A stretch of DNA of 64,000 bases from JACJWR01 sp964556255 (GCA_964556255.1 CAZKVQ010000001.1:72942-136941); one strand, 5' to 3'. Numbered from the stretch's first letter, positions 8,299-17,818 are shown. The notes: a model not told the origin generated them from the letters alone. Numbers and translations are program-made.

Positions 8299-9351
8299 GT
8301 GGCCGTAAGTACAGCTCCCCCACCTATCCCGGGCGACCCCATCGACCCACCCCCCAAACAGACCCCGGCCAAGATCAAGGAACTCGACGCGAAGTCCGGG
8401 TCACTCAGTGCCGGTGTAGGCGTCGGCTTCCGCGCGTACAACAGGTTCTCGCAATCGAAGGCGACCCTGCTCGCGGCCGGGACGACGTACTACCTCTTCC
8501 TGGCTATGTTCTCGATTCTGGCCTTCGGCTACGGACTGGCCGCCATCTTGGGAACCGACGAGATGGCGGCCTACATGACCGAGGCCATCGGAAATGCCTT
8601 CCCCGGATTACTGGGGGATAAGGGCATCAATCCGTCCCAGTTGCGGGCGATCGGACAGGCGACATCACTTGTGGGCCTCATCGGGCTCGTGTACGGCGGC
8701 GGCGGCGCCGTTGGCGCAGCCATGCAGTCCATCCATCTCATCTACGGTGCGCCTGCGGACCCACGCAATTTCCTGCTTGCCAAGGTGCGACAGCTCCTCT
8801 GGCTGGCGGCGATAGGGCCGTTGATCCTGCTGTCGTTCGCGGCTTCTGCCTTTACCGCCGACGCCTCCGACAAAGTCCTCAGCACCATCGGCATCAACAA
8901 CGCGGGCACCGGCATTGTGCTCCGGGTGGTCACTCTGCTGCTGACTCTGCTCGTCAACTTCGCGATCGTCTACCTGCTGCTGTCCCATTTCGGGGGCATC
9001 CGCCCACCCCGACACGCACTGGTCGTGGGCTCGGCGACCGGCGCCGTTGTGTTCGAGGTCCTGAAGTTGCTGATGGCCGGGCTCATCCGCTTCACGGTCG
9101 ACAAACCCCAGTACGGCGCACTGGCGGCACCGATCGGGATCCTGTTCGTCCTCTTCCTGCAATGCCTCACGCTGTATCTGATGGCATCGCTGACGGCCGG
9201 TCTCGCGGACAAGGACGTACCCCTGGAGGCGCTTGCGGTTCGCAGCGTTGACGAAGTGCAGACCTCGATGGCCGAGGTTTCAACGACGCCCGAAACCGCC
9301 AGTGCCCCGACGGGCACCTCTACATCGACCAACGGCGAAACAACGAACTGA
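8299..9351 (+). CDS. YihY/BrkB-like membrane protein
   Basis: About 350 residues with six predicted membrane helices, matching the YihY/BrkB (virulence factor BrkB, UPF0761) family, whose molecular role is unsettled. Characteristic segments are YNRFSQSKATLLAAGTTYYLFLAMFSILA, the GLVYGGGGAVGAAMQSIHLIYG loop and GALAAPIGILFVLFLQCLTLYLMA. The N-terminus is Pro-rich and the C-terminal tail is Thr/Ser/Pro-rich and probably disordered. The GTG at 8299 is the best start because GGGAGG precedes it by 4 nt; an in-frame ATG at 8269 lacks a ribosome site. Confidence 0.85.
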   Translation: MAVSTAPPPIPGDPIDPPPKQTPAKIKELDAKSGSLSAGVGVGFRAYNRFSQSKATLLAAGTTYYLFLAMFSILAFGYGLAAILGTDEMAAYMTEAIGNAFPGLLGDKGINPSQLRAIGQATSLVGLIGLVYGGGGAVGAAMQSIHLIYGAPADPRNFLLAKVRQLLWLAAIGPLILLSFAASAFTADASDKVLSTIGINNAGTGIVLRVVTLLLTLLVNFAIVYLLLSHFGGIRPPRHALVVGSATGAVVFEVLKLLMAGLIRFTVDKPQYGALAAPIGILFVLFLQCLTLYLMASLTAGLADKDVPLEALAVRSVDEVQTSMAEVSTTPETASAPTGTSTSTNGETTN

Positions 9352-9473
9352 GGCGAGCGACCAGCTTCACGTCGTCCGGTGCAACCTCCGATCGAATGGC
9401 CATAGACATGGCGAGAGCGGCATCCTGACCCAATGGTCCTTGTCCTGCGCCCCTTCCCGAGATGGAGAACCCG

Positions 9474-10133
9474 ATGACAGCCACCCTGCGCCCCTTGGAC
9501 CCGCCCCACAAGGGCCTCCGCAATGCACTGTCGATCCTCTCTCTTCGCATCGGTGTGACCGACTTCGGCGACGCCGACTCAGTCGCGTCCCTGCAAGGGC
9601 TTGCCGACGAAGTCTTCCTGCTGCTGGAGGACCACGCGCTGATGGAGGACACCCATGTGCTGGCCCCCTTGGAACAGCGCATCCCAGGATCATCACGCGG
9701 CGACCTATCGGACCACGAGGTCCTCGAGGCAAGGGTCGACGAACTTCGTCGGCGGTTGCATGGGTTCGATGGCACCCAGGACGACGAAGCGGGTCAGGGT
9801 TTCCTGCTGGAATTCACCGACTTCCATGCCGACTACCTCAAGCACATGCTGGCGGAGGAGCGGATTACCGAGCCATTGGTGCGCGACAACTTCAGCGATG
9901 AGGAACTCCTGGCCGACCAGGTGGCCATCAGTCAGGAGATGCCCTTCGAGGTGCTCCTGCTGTGGTTCAAATACATCGTTCCGGCGCGGCGGGTGGCCGA
10001 GAATGCCCAGGTGCTGCAGGGTTTCAAGGCCGCAGCACCGCCTGAGGTCTTCACACAGGTGACGGAGCTGCTGCGGGACACCCTGACTAGTTCGGCATAT
10101 GAGGACCTGATGGCGCGGGTCACGGACGGCTGA
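9474..10133 (+). CDS. Hemerythrin-like (HHE cation-binding) protein
   Basis: A 219-residue soluble helical protein. Histidines and glutamates are arranged as in HHE hemerythrin-type di-iron domains: PPHKGLRNA near the N-terminus, EDHALMEDTHVLAPLE, LSDHEVLEAR, and HADYLKHMLAEE. Such domains bind a diiron centre for oxygen, NO or iron sensing, although many homologues are uncharacterised. A second half (about 145-219) is helical and shows no metal motif. The start at 9474 is preceded by GGAG at 7 nt; the ATG twelve bases earlier is not. The gene converges with the secreted peptidase, 33 nt apart. Confidence 0.75.
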   Translation: MTATLRPLDPPHKGLRNALSILSLRIGVTDFGDADSVASLQGLADEVFLLLEDHALMEDTHVLAPLEQRIPGSSRGDLSDHEVLEARVDELRRRLHGFDGTQDDEAGQGFLLEFTDFHADYLKHMLAEERITEPLVRDNFSDEELLADQVAISQEMPFEVLLLWFKYIVPARRVAENAQVLQGFKAAAPPEVFTQVTELLRDTLTSSAYEDLMARVTDG

Positions 10134-10166
10134 TTCGGGCCGCCCCAACCTCCTATGCTGAGACAG

Positions 10167-11777
10167 TCAGGAGACCGCAAAGGGCGGGGCGTCCTGACGG
10201 CATCTGGCGCCGACCGGTGGAAGTGCGCCGCTGATCAAGTAGTTGGTGGTGTATCGGTTCGCACAGGCGCTCGGGTTGAGCAGAGCGGTGTGGCCGTAGC
10301 CGGTAACCATGAGCAGCCTCGCGTCGGCCAGTTGGCGCGTCATGTCCACTGCATCCTGGTAGGGCGTCGCAGGGTCATAGGTTGTCGAGACGACCATCAC
10401 CGGAGCAGCCGTCTGCCTGTTCCACGGCCCTGTGTAGCTCTGCGCGGCCTTCCCTGGCCAACTCGCGCACGGACTGGTGATCCACGCCCAGTATGGCCCG
10501 GTCGGCCCCGACCTTTGGGTGGCGAATGTCGACTGCCACGGGAACGTCACGCCCGGCGGATTGGGACTCTCGCCACACAGCACCGCCAGTTGCTGTCCTC
10601 GGCTCGGGTACTTCTCGCCCAACCCGAACTTGACCGTTGGACTTGTCTTGTTCAGCCACACGTTCTGCATCACGTGGGCCAGTTGCCGCCATTGCACCAT
10701 GAAGTACATCCCGTTGACGACAGCGTCCAGGAAGCTTGAGTACGTGTACCCGCCTCGCGGCTGTAGCGAATGGCTTCTCATCTGTGAGATCAATGTTGCG
10801 AACTTGGCCCTGGTCGCTTGCTGCGTTCCGGCAGCGAACTCACAGCGGACCTTGCCCACGTCCGCGCACTTATTGAGGAAGGCGGTGAGAGTGACGGCCG
10901 ATCCCTTGTCCGATTTCTCTCGGAGGATGGTTCCCAGATGTTGTCCATCCGCCATCGGCAGCCAACTGACCCACGCCTGCGGGCTCACATCACCGTCGAG
11001 GATCAGCGCCCGGACTCTGCCGGGGAAGAGGTTGGCGTACGTGGCGCCAAGAAAGGTCCCGTAGGAGACGCCGTAGTAGTTCAGTTTCGAATCGTGCACC
11101 GCTGCCCGGAGCAGGTCCAGATCGCGGGCGCTGTCCGCCGTGCTCACGTAGTTCAGCAGATTGCCACTGCGGGCCGCGCACAACTGCCCAAGCACCGCGT
11201 CCCTCGCGATGAGTTTCGCCTCCTGGCTCGGGCCTACCGGGGTCATCGGAACTTTCGCCAGGAACGCATTCTCGGCGGCCTGGCTGGCGAAGCACTCCAC
11301 GGAGGTACTAGAGCCGATCCCGCGCGGATCCCAACTGACTTGGTCAAACCGCGCCCGAACCTCGGGTGTGAGGAAGTGAACCACGCCGGGTAACGAATCC
11401 ACACCAGATCCACCCGGTCCGCCGGGATTGAAGAACACCGACCCGATCTTGTGAGCCTGATCCGTCGCCTGCTTCCGGATGAGGGCCAGGCTGATCTGGG
11501 CTCCGCGCGGCTGTGTGTAATCCAACGGCACCTTGGCCGTGGCGCACTGGAAGCCAACCTGTTCCGGACCGGTGCACGGCCGCCAGACCAGTCTCGGGAC
11601 CACGGGCCTGATGTCGCCTCGGACGGCGGCCGTCGGAGGTGTTGGAGGAGATGTCGCCGACCCGGAGAGAACACCGCTTGCCGCGACCGGAGCCGACACC
11701 AGCCCCGACAGGCCAACCGTGAGAACCGCAACCACAGCAAGGACTCGCCGCCGACGAGTCGGTTTCGGGGTATCCAT
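10167..11777 (-). CDS. Secreted tripeptidyl aminopeptidase-type alpha/beta hydrolase
   Basis: A 536-residue secreted serine peptidase of the actinobacterial SlpD/SlpE/CaeA kind, which removes peptides from protein N-termini. An N-terminal RRRR stretch and hydrophobic core ending near ...SAPVAAS form a signal peptide. The oxyanion loop GGPGGSG (119-125), nucleophile Ser238 in GVSYGT, acid Asp468 in TYDPATP and His496 in GYGHTAL make a full catalytic triad, followed by the usual TAP-like C-terminus with CANRY and a second Cys. The start at 11777 gives the signal peptide directly; the frame extends upstream to 12044 but would bury it. Confidence 0.87.
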   Translation of the reverse strand: MDTPKPTRRRRVLAVVAVLTVGLSGLVSAPVAASGVLSGSATSPPTPPTAAVRGDIRPVVPRLVWRPCTGPEQVGFQCATAKVPLDYTQPRGAQISLALIRKQATDQAHKIGSVFFNPGGPGGSGVDSLPGVVHFLTPEVRARFDQVSWDPRGIGSSTSVECFASQAAENAFLAKVPMTPVGPSQEAKLIARDAVLGQLCAARSGNLLNYVSTADSARDLDLLRAAVHDSKLNYYGVSYGTFLGATYANLFPGRVRALILDGDVSPQAWVSWLPMADGQHLGTILREKSDKGSAVTLTAFLNKCADVGKVRCEFAAGTQQATRAKFATLISQMRSHSLQPRGGYTYSSFLDAVVNGMYFMVQWRQLAHVMQNVWLNKTSPTVKFGLGEKYPSRGQQLAVLCGESPNPPGVTFPWQSTFATQRSGPTGPYWAWITSPCASWPGKAAQSYTGPWNRQTAAPVMVVSTTYDPATPYQDAVDMTRQLADARLLMVTGYGHTALLNPSACANRYTTNYLISGALPPVGARCRQDAPPFAVS

Positions 11778-11978
11778 AAACCCACCATGGCACCGGGGGG
11801 CGGACTTAGCCAGACACGGCTGGGATTCGAAGCGGTAGGACCAAAGGGCCGGCTCTCGCGCCCATGCCAGGTTCCCCTCAAGAGCCAGCAGGTCACCCGA
11901 TCGGGCTAGCCGCCGTCGCTTGGGTCGGCAGCCTTGGATGCCTTTCACAGTCCACTTCCGTGGGACGCAGCGAGTCCC

Positions 11979-11984
11979 TAGGAT
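11979..11984 (+). promoter_or_regulatory. Leaderless -10 for the 11991 gene
   Basis: TAGGAT is followed by exactly 6 nt and then the ATG. No ribosome-binding site is present, so a leaderless mRNA is likely. Confidence 0.6.
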
Positions 11985-11990
11985 GCGGCC

Positions 11991-12920
11991 ATGACGTCGA
12001 ATCAGGGGGCGCCTGCGCCCACGGCTGAAGCGAAGGACGACCAAACCAGCACCGGGGACGCCTCACCGAACCGGCGCGGTGTCTGGAAGTTCGTGATCCC
12101 GGTGGCGATCATCCTGGTGATCGCATACGTGGCCGGTATCTTCGCATTCAAGTCCAGCGATGGCAGTTTCACGATAAGTGGCGACGACACCCAAGTTCAG
12201 AGCGGAATTCAAGTCACCGCCAGCATGGTCGCCATCGAGCCAGCTTCGGAACAGTTGTCGGTTCGGCTTCAATTCACCCCCGTGGGGGATTTCGCCGACC
12301 AGAACGGCGATCTGGCAAAGAACGTCACCATCTTCGTGAACGCGTATTCAGGCAAGACGTCCATCGATCTCCCCAAGGGCAAGCCCGCCGCGCCGGAGCA
12401 GATCAAGTTGTATTCGGCGGGCAACTGGTCGCAATACCCCCTCGATACCTACGAGGGCACGATGTACGTCGACGCGACCACCGGGCCGAACAATTCCGAG
12501 TCCGTGCCCGTCTCGATAGAGGCAGCCTCAGGTTTGGCCGGTTGGTCGATGAAGGTGACCAAGCCGGACACTCTCGGACCAACCGATGTGCCGTCGGCGA
12601 CGTTCACCCTTAGCCGTCCCTTCGTGACAAAGGCATATGCCGGCATCGTCCTGTTCCTGTTCATACTCATCGCCCTCGTTGCGATCTTCGTAGCGATCGC
12701 CGTCGGCGGCATGCGGCGGCGGATCGAACCCGCCTTACTCGGGTGGGGAGCAGCCCTGCTCTTCGCTGTCCCGGCGCTACGAAACGCGATGCCGGGAGCA
12801 CCGCCGATCGGCGCCTGGATCGACGTGCTGGTCTTCTTGTGGGTGATCGTGCTGATCATCATCGCCTACCTGGTGGTCGTCGCCACCTGGATCAGGAAGT
12901 CGCCACCACCTCAGAAGTAG
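11991..12920 (+). CDS. DUF4436-like membrane protein
   Basis: A 309-residue protein with one N-terminal membrane helix (about 31-52), a roughly 170-residue extracytoplasmic beta-rich domain, then three C-terminal helices (about 215-300). The signature between the last helices, PALRNAMPGAPPIGAWIDVLVFLWV, is what I remember of the actinobacterial DUF4436 family, whose function is unknown. The first 28 residues are hydrophilic and Ala/Thr-rich. The ATG at 11991 is supported by TAGGAT 6 nt upstream and by the absence of a ribosome site. It is divergent from the secreted peptidase gene; the 213-bp gap carries both promoters. Confidence 0.75.
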   Translation: MTSNQGAPAPTAEAKDDQTSTGDASPNRRGVWKFVIPVAIILVIAYVAGIFAFKSSDGSFTISGDDTQVQSGIQVTASMVAIEPASEQLSVRLQFTPVGDFADQNGDLAKNVTIFVNAYSGKTSIDLPKGKPAAPEQIKLYSAGNWSQYPLDTYEGTMYVDATTGPNNSESVPVSIEAASGLAGWSMKVTKPDTLGPTDVPSATFTLSRPFVTKAYAGIVLFLFILIALVAIFVAIAVGGMRRRIEPALLGWGAALLFAVPALRNAMPGAPPIGAWIDVLVFLWVIVLIIIAYLVVVATWIRKSPPPQK

Positions 12921-13002
12921 CCTCGGGTACGACTGTTGGCGCTCGCCAATGCGGGGTGCTCGTGCCGGCGGGCATCTGGGGCGACACGCGTTGACCGAAC
13001 GC

Positions 13003-14388
13003 TCAGGCGGGCGACGGCCCTGCAGGAGTCGCGGCGGTTGACGATCCCGTGGGCTCGGCATCGATCTCGGCCAGAGCCTCGCGGGAACGACCGTCGAGCG
13101 CGACGGCTGTCACCAACCCGATGACCGACGCGAGCATCACAACGGGGATCTGACTGGTTCCCTCGTTGCCCAACAGCAACACCACCAACACCATCGAGGT
13201 CACCGGCAGCCGCAGGGTCGCCGTCGTGGCTGCCGACATCCCGATGGCGATACCAGCGGTGATACCGAGTCCCGGCAGCGGTCCCACAAGGATTCCGATC
13301 GCAGCCCCGAGGAAGATCGCGGGGAAGGTCGGGCCGCCACGGAAAGAACCCAGCGAGATGCCGTACGCGAGACCCTTGAAGACCAGCAAACAGACGATTG
13401 CCACCACCGGCCACGACTCCGGAGACGACACCAGTCTGGGCAACGCGGACTCACCCGACTGCAGGACATCCAGCGGTGATCGGTCGGTGATGAGCACGTA
13501 CGCCACCGCGCACAGGCTGACGAGCAGACCGGCGACTGCCGTCCGCAGTACGGTCTGGTTCCGGGTGAACTTGGTCGCTTGGATGCCCACCCGACGCACC
13601 AGTGAAGCGCCGACGGCGCAGAGGATTGCGATCGGCACGGTCCAGAGCAGATCCGCGAAGTCGATATTGGCCAATGGCAACCCGGGGATCGTCAGGGTCG
13701 GAACATTGATGCCGGTCCAGGATCCGAGTCCGGTAAACATCAACGCCGCCAGGCCGGCGGAGGCGGCGCACGGTAGCAACACCAACAGAACCTGTGCGCC
13801 GGCGAGACCCACCACCTCCAGCATGAGGACCACGGCTACCAACGGATTGCCGAAGACTGTCGCAACGGCAGCGGCCGAACCCGCAGCGGCGAGCAGGGTC
13901 AGGGCCTGCGGCGAGTTCCGCAGTTTCGTCCTATCCAACGCCAGCAACATCAGGCCGCCACCCAAGGCGATGAGCGGCGACTCGGGACCCAGCACCACAC
14001 CCAGCGCAAGCCCTCCGACGGCCGCAAGGATCACGCCTGGCAGTTGTACCGGCACCGTGGAATCCCCACCGAAGCCCTTCACCGGCAGATGCCCACCTCG
14101 ACCCGGGAGGTAGACGATGACCAGTCCCACGACGAGGCCGGCGACCACAAGCACCAGCACCGTGTACCAGAGTTGCGGATCTTCCCACCCCAACTGTCGG
14201 GGCACCGTCTCCCAGAGGTAGTTCTCAAGCCAGGTGAGTGCCGCCAGGAAGAAGAAGGCGCATACTGCAACCGGCAGACCCAGGAGGGCCGCGACTAGCA
14301 GCAGGGCGTGGTACCCGCGACTCGTGATGATGCCGACCAGATCTTGCGGCGACTTCGCCGCGTCGTCCGTGCTGGCGCTCGCGCTCAT
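13003..14388 (-). CDS. ClC-family chloride channel/antiporter, divergent motifs
   Basis: A 461-residue ClC-fold membrane protein with about 10-12 hydrophobic segments. The three ClC selectivity loops can be located but differ from the textbook forms: PGRGGHLPVKG where GSGIP is expected, GPESPLIALGG where GREGPxV is expected (the gating glutamate is kept), and FRGGPTFPAIFLGA where GGIFAPSLxxGA is expected. It probably transports an anion, although chloride is not guaranteed. No CBS domains follow; the tail is Ala/Pro/Thr-rich. The ATG start has AGGAG 5 nt upstream. It is divergent from the SLC13-type permease across a 184-bp gap. Confidence 0.85.
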   Translation of the reverse strand: MSASASTDDAAKSPQDLVGIITSRGYHALLLVAALLGLPVAVCAFFFLAALTWLENYLWETVPRQLGWEDPQLWYTVLVLVVAGLVVGLVIVYLPGRGGHLPVKGFGGDSTVPVQLPGVILAAVGGLALGVVLGPESPLIALGGGLMLLALDRTKLRNSPQALTLLAAAGSAAAVATVFGNPLVAVVLMLEVVGLAGAQVLLVLLPCAASAGLAALMFTGLGSWTGINVPTLTIPGLPLANIDFADLLWTVPIAILCAVGASLVRRVGIQATKFTRNQTVLRTAVAGLLVSLCAVAYVLITDRSPLDVLQSGESALPRLVSSPESWPVVAIVCLLVFKGLAYGISLGSFRGGPTFPAIFLGAAIGILVGPLPGLGITAGIAIGMSAATTATLRLPVTSMVLVVLLLGNEGTSQIPVVMLASVIGLVTAVALDGRSREALAEIDAEPTGSSTAATPAGPSPA

Positions 14389-14572
14389 GATGCTCCTGTC
14401 TGGAGACTCGTGCGGCCGGCAGACGCACCGGCGACCATGCTCCGCACTATTTGGGCATCAACCATAGCCAGTCTCCTCGGATACCTGGGCGGTTCGCCTC
14501 CGACCGGAAACCTTGTGGACAGCAGAACTGATGTCGGCGGACTATCTTGGCCAACCAGACGAAGGAGGAGCG

Positions 14573-16231
14573 ATGATGATCTTCGCCGCAATCCTCGTGA
14601 TCGCGACCCTGATCGCGATGGCCTCCGGTCGAGTGCCGCCGGTGCTGGCCTTGGGATGTGCCATTGCCATTGCGGCCATCACGGGTGTTGCACCGGTCAA
14701 CGAACTCTTCTCGGGTCTGAGCAACGGCGGGGTCATCACAGTCGCGGGGATGCTCGTGGTGGCTCAGGGGGTCATCTTCACCGGGGTCGTGTCGCGGCTC
14801 ACCTGGCGTCTACTTGCCACGGTCACCACGGCGCAACAGGCTCTGCGCCGACTCATTGCTCCCATCGGGATCCTGTCGGCGACCATCAACACGACTCCCA
14901 TCGTGGCGATGCTGATTCCCGCCTCGCAGGAACTACAACAGACCCGGGGCATCCCCACCAGGCAAGTGCTGCTGCCTTTCGCCCACGCCACCACGCTGGC
15001 CGGCTCAGTGACGTTGATCGGCACAAGTTCCAACCTGCTGATCGCCGGCATCGCCTCATCGGCCGGGATCGGCATCGGGCTCTTCTCCTTCGCACCCATC
15101 GCGCTGCCCGTATGTCTCATCGGTTGGCTTGTCCTGATGTTCACCGCCCCCAGAATGTTCAAGGCGGGGGATGCGGCGGAGCCTGCCACCAAGCGCTGGC
15201 GCGCGGAGATCAAGGTGGCGGACGGTGCCAACGCGATCGGCCGTACCGCTGCGACGCTGGGGATCGAGAGCACCCAGGAGTTCCAACTCATCGCCGTCCA
15301 CCGACACCACGACGACCTCAGTCCCGCGTCGACGATCGAAGCGGGTGACACCCTGGTGTTTGAGGCCACCAAGGATGGGGTCACAGCCCTGTGGGGAAGC
15401 CCGCGTTTCGGCCTTTCCGCCCAGCGCCTCTTCGCCGCCTCGATAGCCAATGGCTACCACGGCACGGTGCGAGAACTTGGCGCTGACGGTGACCTCACGG
15501 TCATCGCGGCGCGGACCGATCGACCTCTGCGGGACACTCCGGCCTCGGCAGGAGAGACCTGCTTCGTCACCGCTGACAACCCCGACGCCTTGGCCGACAG
15601 CTCCTCGGTGTCGCTCTGGCAGAACGCAGCGGGCAAAGCGCCTCAACCGGCTAAGACCCGCACAGCTCTGGCAATTCTGCTCGCCGTGATCATCGCCGCT
15701 GGTTTCGGATTGGCACCAGTGGAGGTCGTTGCCTTCACCGGTGCGCTGTTGATGGTGGTCACCCGCGTCCTGACGGCGCGACAGGCAGTCAAAGCCCTCG
15801 ACTGGAACGTCCTGTTCATCTTGGCGGGCTCTGTCGGGCTCGGCGCCATCGTGGTGAGTAGCGGCCTGGCGACCAAAATCGCCGACGCGATTTCCTACCT
15901 CGGCGCGGGCAGCCTGCCGCTGGTCGTCATCGTGATCGCTGTCGTCACCGCGGCCCTCACCAACGTAACCACGAACGCCGCGGCCGCCTCGATCCTCACC
16001 CCGGTGACCATCGGGATCGCCGACGAGATGGGCCTCTCCCCGGTGATGCTGCTGGCGTTGGTCGCCACGTGCATCTCGTTCACGTTCCTCAATCCGTTCA
16101 GCCACCAGTCGAACCTCATGGTTCTCGGACCGGGGGGCTACTCCAACGCTTCGTTCGTTCGATTCGGCATCCCGCTGTTCGTAGTCTCCTTGATCAGCGT
16201 GTGTGGTATCGCCTATCTCCTGCTGCGTTAG
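14573..16231 (+). CDS. SLC13-type permease with two embedded RCK_C (TrkA-C) domains
   Basis: A 552-residue transporter of the DASS/SLC13 (divalent anion:sodium symporter) type. Two membrane halves (about 1-190 and 365-552) flank a soluble insert at about 200-355 that reads as two TrkA-C/RCK_C-like domains (IKVADGANAIGRTAATLGI... and GTVRELGADGDLTVIAAR...). The half-site motifs INTTPIVAMLIP and GTSSNLLIAG, with NVTTNAAAASILTP and LNPFSHQSNLMVLGPGG in the second half, match the paired SNT/GTxxN signatures. The start at 14573 is fixed by AAGGAGGAG immediately upstream. Sulfate, thiosulfate or a dicarboxylate are possible substrates. Confidence 0.85.
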   Translation: MMIFAAILVIATLIAMASGRVPPVLALGCAIAIAAITGVAPVNELFSGLSNGGVITVAGMLVVAQGVIFTGVVSRLTWRLLATVTTAQQALRRLIAPIGILSATINTTPIVAMLIPASQELQQTRGIPTRQVLLPFAHATTLAGSVTLIGTSSNLLIAGIASSAGIGIGLFSFAPIALPVCLIGWLVLMFTAPRMFKAGDAAEPATKRWRAEIKVADGANAIGRTAATLGIESTQEFQLIAVHRHHDDLSPASTIEAGDTLVFEATKDGVTALWGSPRFGLSAQRLFAASIANGYHGTVRELGADGDLTVIAARTDRPLRDTPASAGETCFVTADNPDALADSSSVSLWQNAAGKAPQPAKTRTALAILLAVIIAAGFGLAPVEVVAFTGALLMVVTRVLTARQAVKALDWNVLFILAGSVGLGAIVVSSGLATKIADAISYLGAGSLPLVVIVIAVVTAALTNVTTNAAAASILTPVTIGIADEMGLSPVMLLALVATCISFTFLNPFSHQSNLMVLGPGGYSNASFVRFGIPLFVVSLISVCGIAYLLLR

Positions 16232-16248
16232 ACCAGAGTGCCCGGCAG

Positions 16249-16818
16249 TTACGAAGGTCCGTTTCGCAGTTCGCGATACGGCGCCATGCCGTACTCGGAC
16301 TCCATGATGATGATGATCGCGATGCCCGGAACCAGCGCAAACACGAAGTTGTTGATCGTCACGATTTGGCTGAAGTAGGCCAGATTGACCGTCGGCTCGA
16401 GAATCGCCACGATTGGCGCCAGGATCGCGACGGTCACCGCCGTGGCAGCGATTGCGGAGGCGAGGAATTGGCCCAGTCCACGCCAGTCGGACAGCGTGAT
16501 GCGTGTCTTGACCAGTCGGTTCCAGACAATGCAGTAGACGTAGACAGCTGCGAAGTTCGCGAGGAAACCGCCGATACTGGCCCACCCGAGGTTGCCGGCG
16601 ACCGCATCGCTGATGGTGTTTCCGACTGCGAACGCCCAGGCGCCGGCGGGTCCGAAGAAGATGCCGTAGACGGGCATGAGCATGTTCACCGGCCTGATGT
16701 CCGTCAGCCCTTCGATGAAGGCGAGCGAGCGGAACGGCACCGCGATAGCCAGGTAGATGACAAGCAGGACGAGGAACACCCGCGCGGCGGACCTGGACCG
16801 CAGAGACCGCCCGCTCAT
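16249..16818 (-). CDS. ECF S-component-like membrane protein
   Basis: A 189-residue protein with about six hydrophobic segments. The pattern around PVNMLMPVYGIFFGPAGAWAFAVGNTISDAVAG resembles substrate-binding S-components of energy-coupling-factor vitamin importers (QueT-like), but I cannot name the substrate and the match is by general pattern only. The ATG overlaps the TGA of the upstream EamA gene in an ATGA arrangement, so the two are translationally coupled. No ECF ATPase or EcfT gene is nearby; S-components can share a common module encoded elsewhere. The gene converges on the SLC13-type gene. Confidence 0.6.
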   Translation of the reverse strand: MSGRSLRSRSAARVFLVLLVIYLAIAVPFRSLAFIEGLTDIRPVNMLMPVYGIFFGPAGAWAFAVGNTISDAVAGNLGWASIGGFLANFAAVYVYCIVWNRLVKTRITLSDWRGLGQFLASAIAATAVTVAILAPIVAILEPTVNLAYFSQIVTINNFVFALVPGIAIIIIMESEYGMAPYRELRNGPS

Positions 16819-17726
16819 CCGGCAGCCCTGGAGAAGGAGGCGCGGAAAGATGCCACAAGGTCGACCTCGGCCACGATCACGCCTAGGCATGTCAACAGGC
16901 AACCCGCCAGAACCGCGAGCGTGAGGTGGATCCGATCGACCAGTAGGTGCGGAAGAACCGCCCCGAGAAGCACGGCGAAGGTCACTTCCAGGGAGTAGAT
17001 CACCGCGACACTCTGCGCACTCGCGTACGGCTGCGCCAAGAAGCTGGTCGCCGTGAAGATGCTGAACACGAAGAGCGCGTACATCACCAACGTGGCCCAG
17101 AAGCTCGCCGAGTAGTCCATTCCCGTGATCGAGCCGGGATCGGTGACGGTCCAACCGACGAAGCCCAGCACCGACGCGCCCGCGAGCAGGTACACGGCCA
17201 TCTGGGCGGGGTCATGGGTCTTGGACATGTCGTTCACGCCGACCATGTACACGCTTCGAACCGCGGCTGCGCCCAGCAGGACGACCGTCGGCACCCAGGC
17301 CATTGACCCAGGTCTGATTTGCACCGCGAGCGCCAGCCCGAGCAGGATGACGGCGATCCCCACCCAGGTGCGGCCAGGCACTGGTCGGCGCTTCACAACC
17401 AGCACAACCGGCACCCCGACTACACACAGGGCCAGCAGAAAGGCACTGGTGGACAAGTCCACCTGCCTCGCTCCCCAGAAGCCCAGTGCACTGGCGACCA
17501 GGTCGAGCACCGCGAGATAGCCCAACTTCGACAGCGAGGCCCTGCTGGGCCTCACGCGCCAACGGGACCAGAAGACGATGCCCAGGCATACCGCGGCCAG
17601 CCCGCTGGTCATGGCGACAACTCCCATGACGGACACATCGAGGTCGAATCGTTTGAGCAGGGTGGGCTCGAGTGCCCAACAGAGGGTGGCGGTGAGAAGG
17701 CAGAGGTTGGCTTGGAACCGATTCAT
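16815..17726 (-). CDS. EamA/DMT-family transporter
   Basis: Drug/metabolite transporter superfamily protein of 303 residues with ten hydrophobic helices arranged as two EamA repeats (about 5-135 and 150-290). The first helix, NLCLLTATLCWALEPTLLKRF, has the usual W-x-x-P of this family. It likely exports or imports a small metabolite across the cytoplasmic membrane. The ATG at 17726 follows GGGAGG by about 10 nt, which is wide but is the only signal. The final codons overlap the start of the S-component-like gene by 4 nt, which suggests the two proteins serve the same compound, although this is inference. Confidence 0.82.
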   Translation of the reverse strand: MNRFQANLCLLTATLCWALEPTLLKRFDLDVSVMGVVAMTSGLAAVCLGIVFWSRWRVRPSRASLSKLGYLAVLDLVASALGFWGARQVDLSTSAFLLALCVVGVPVVLVVKRRPVPGRTWVGIAVILLGLALAVQIRPGSMAWVPTVVLLGAAAVRSVYMVGVNDMSKTHDPAQMAVYLLAGASVLGFVGWTVTDPGSITGMDYSASFWATLVMYALFVFSIFTATSFLAQPYASAQSVAVIYSLEVTFAVLLGAVLPHLLVDRIHLTLAVLAGCLLTCLGVIVAEVDLVASFRASFSRAAG

Positions 17727-17818
17727 CGCTTCATCGCCTCCCGCTTCATCTGCGTTGCCGCGCGCGGTGGTCCTCCCTGCCGCGAACGTAGCAGCAGGGG
17801 CCTCGCGGATTCTCAGTC

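Noticed and set aside
15056..16858. Long minus-strand open frame of 600 codons
   Set aside because: It lies opposite the SLC13-type permease and the S-component-like gene region with Arg/Gly/Asp-rich composition, a shadow frame.
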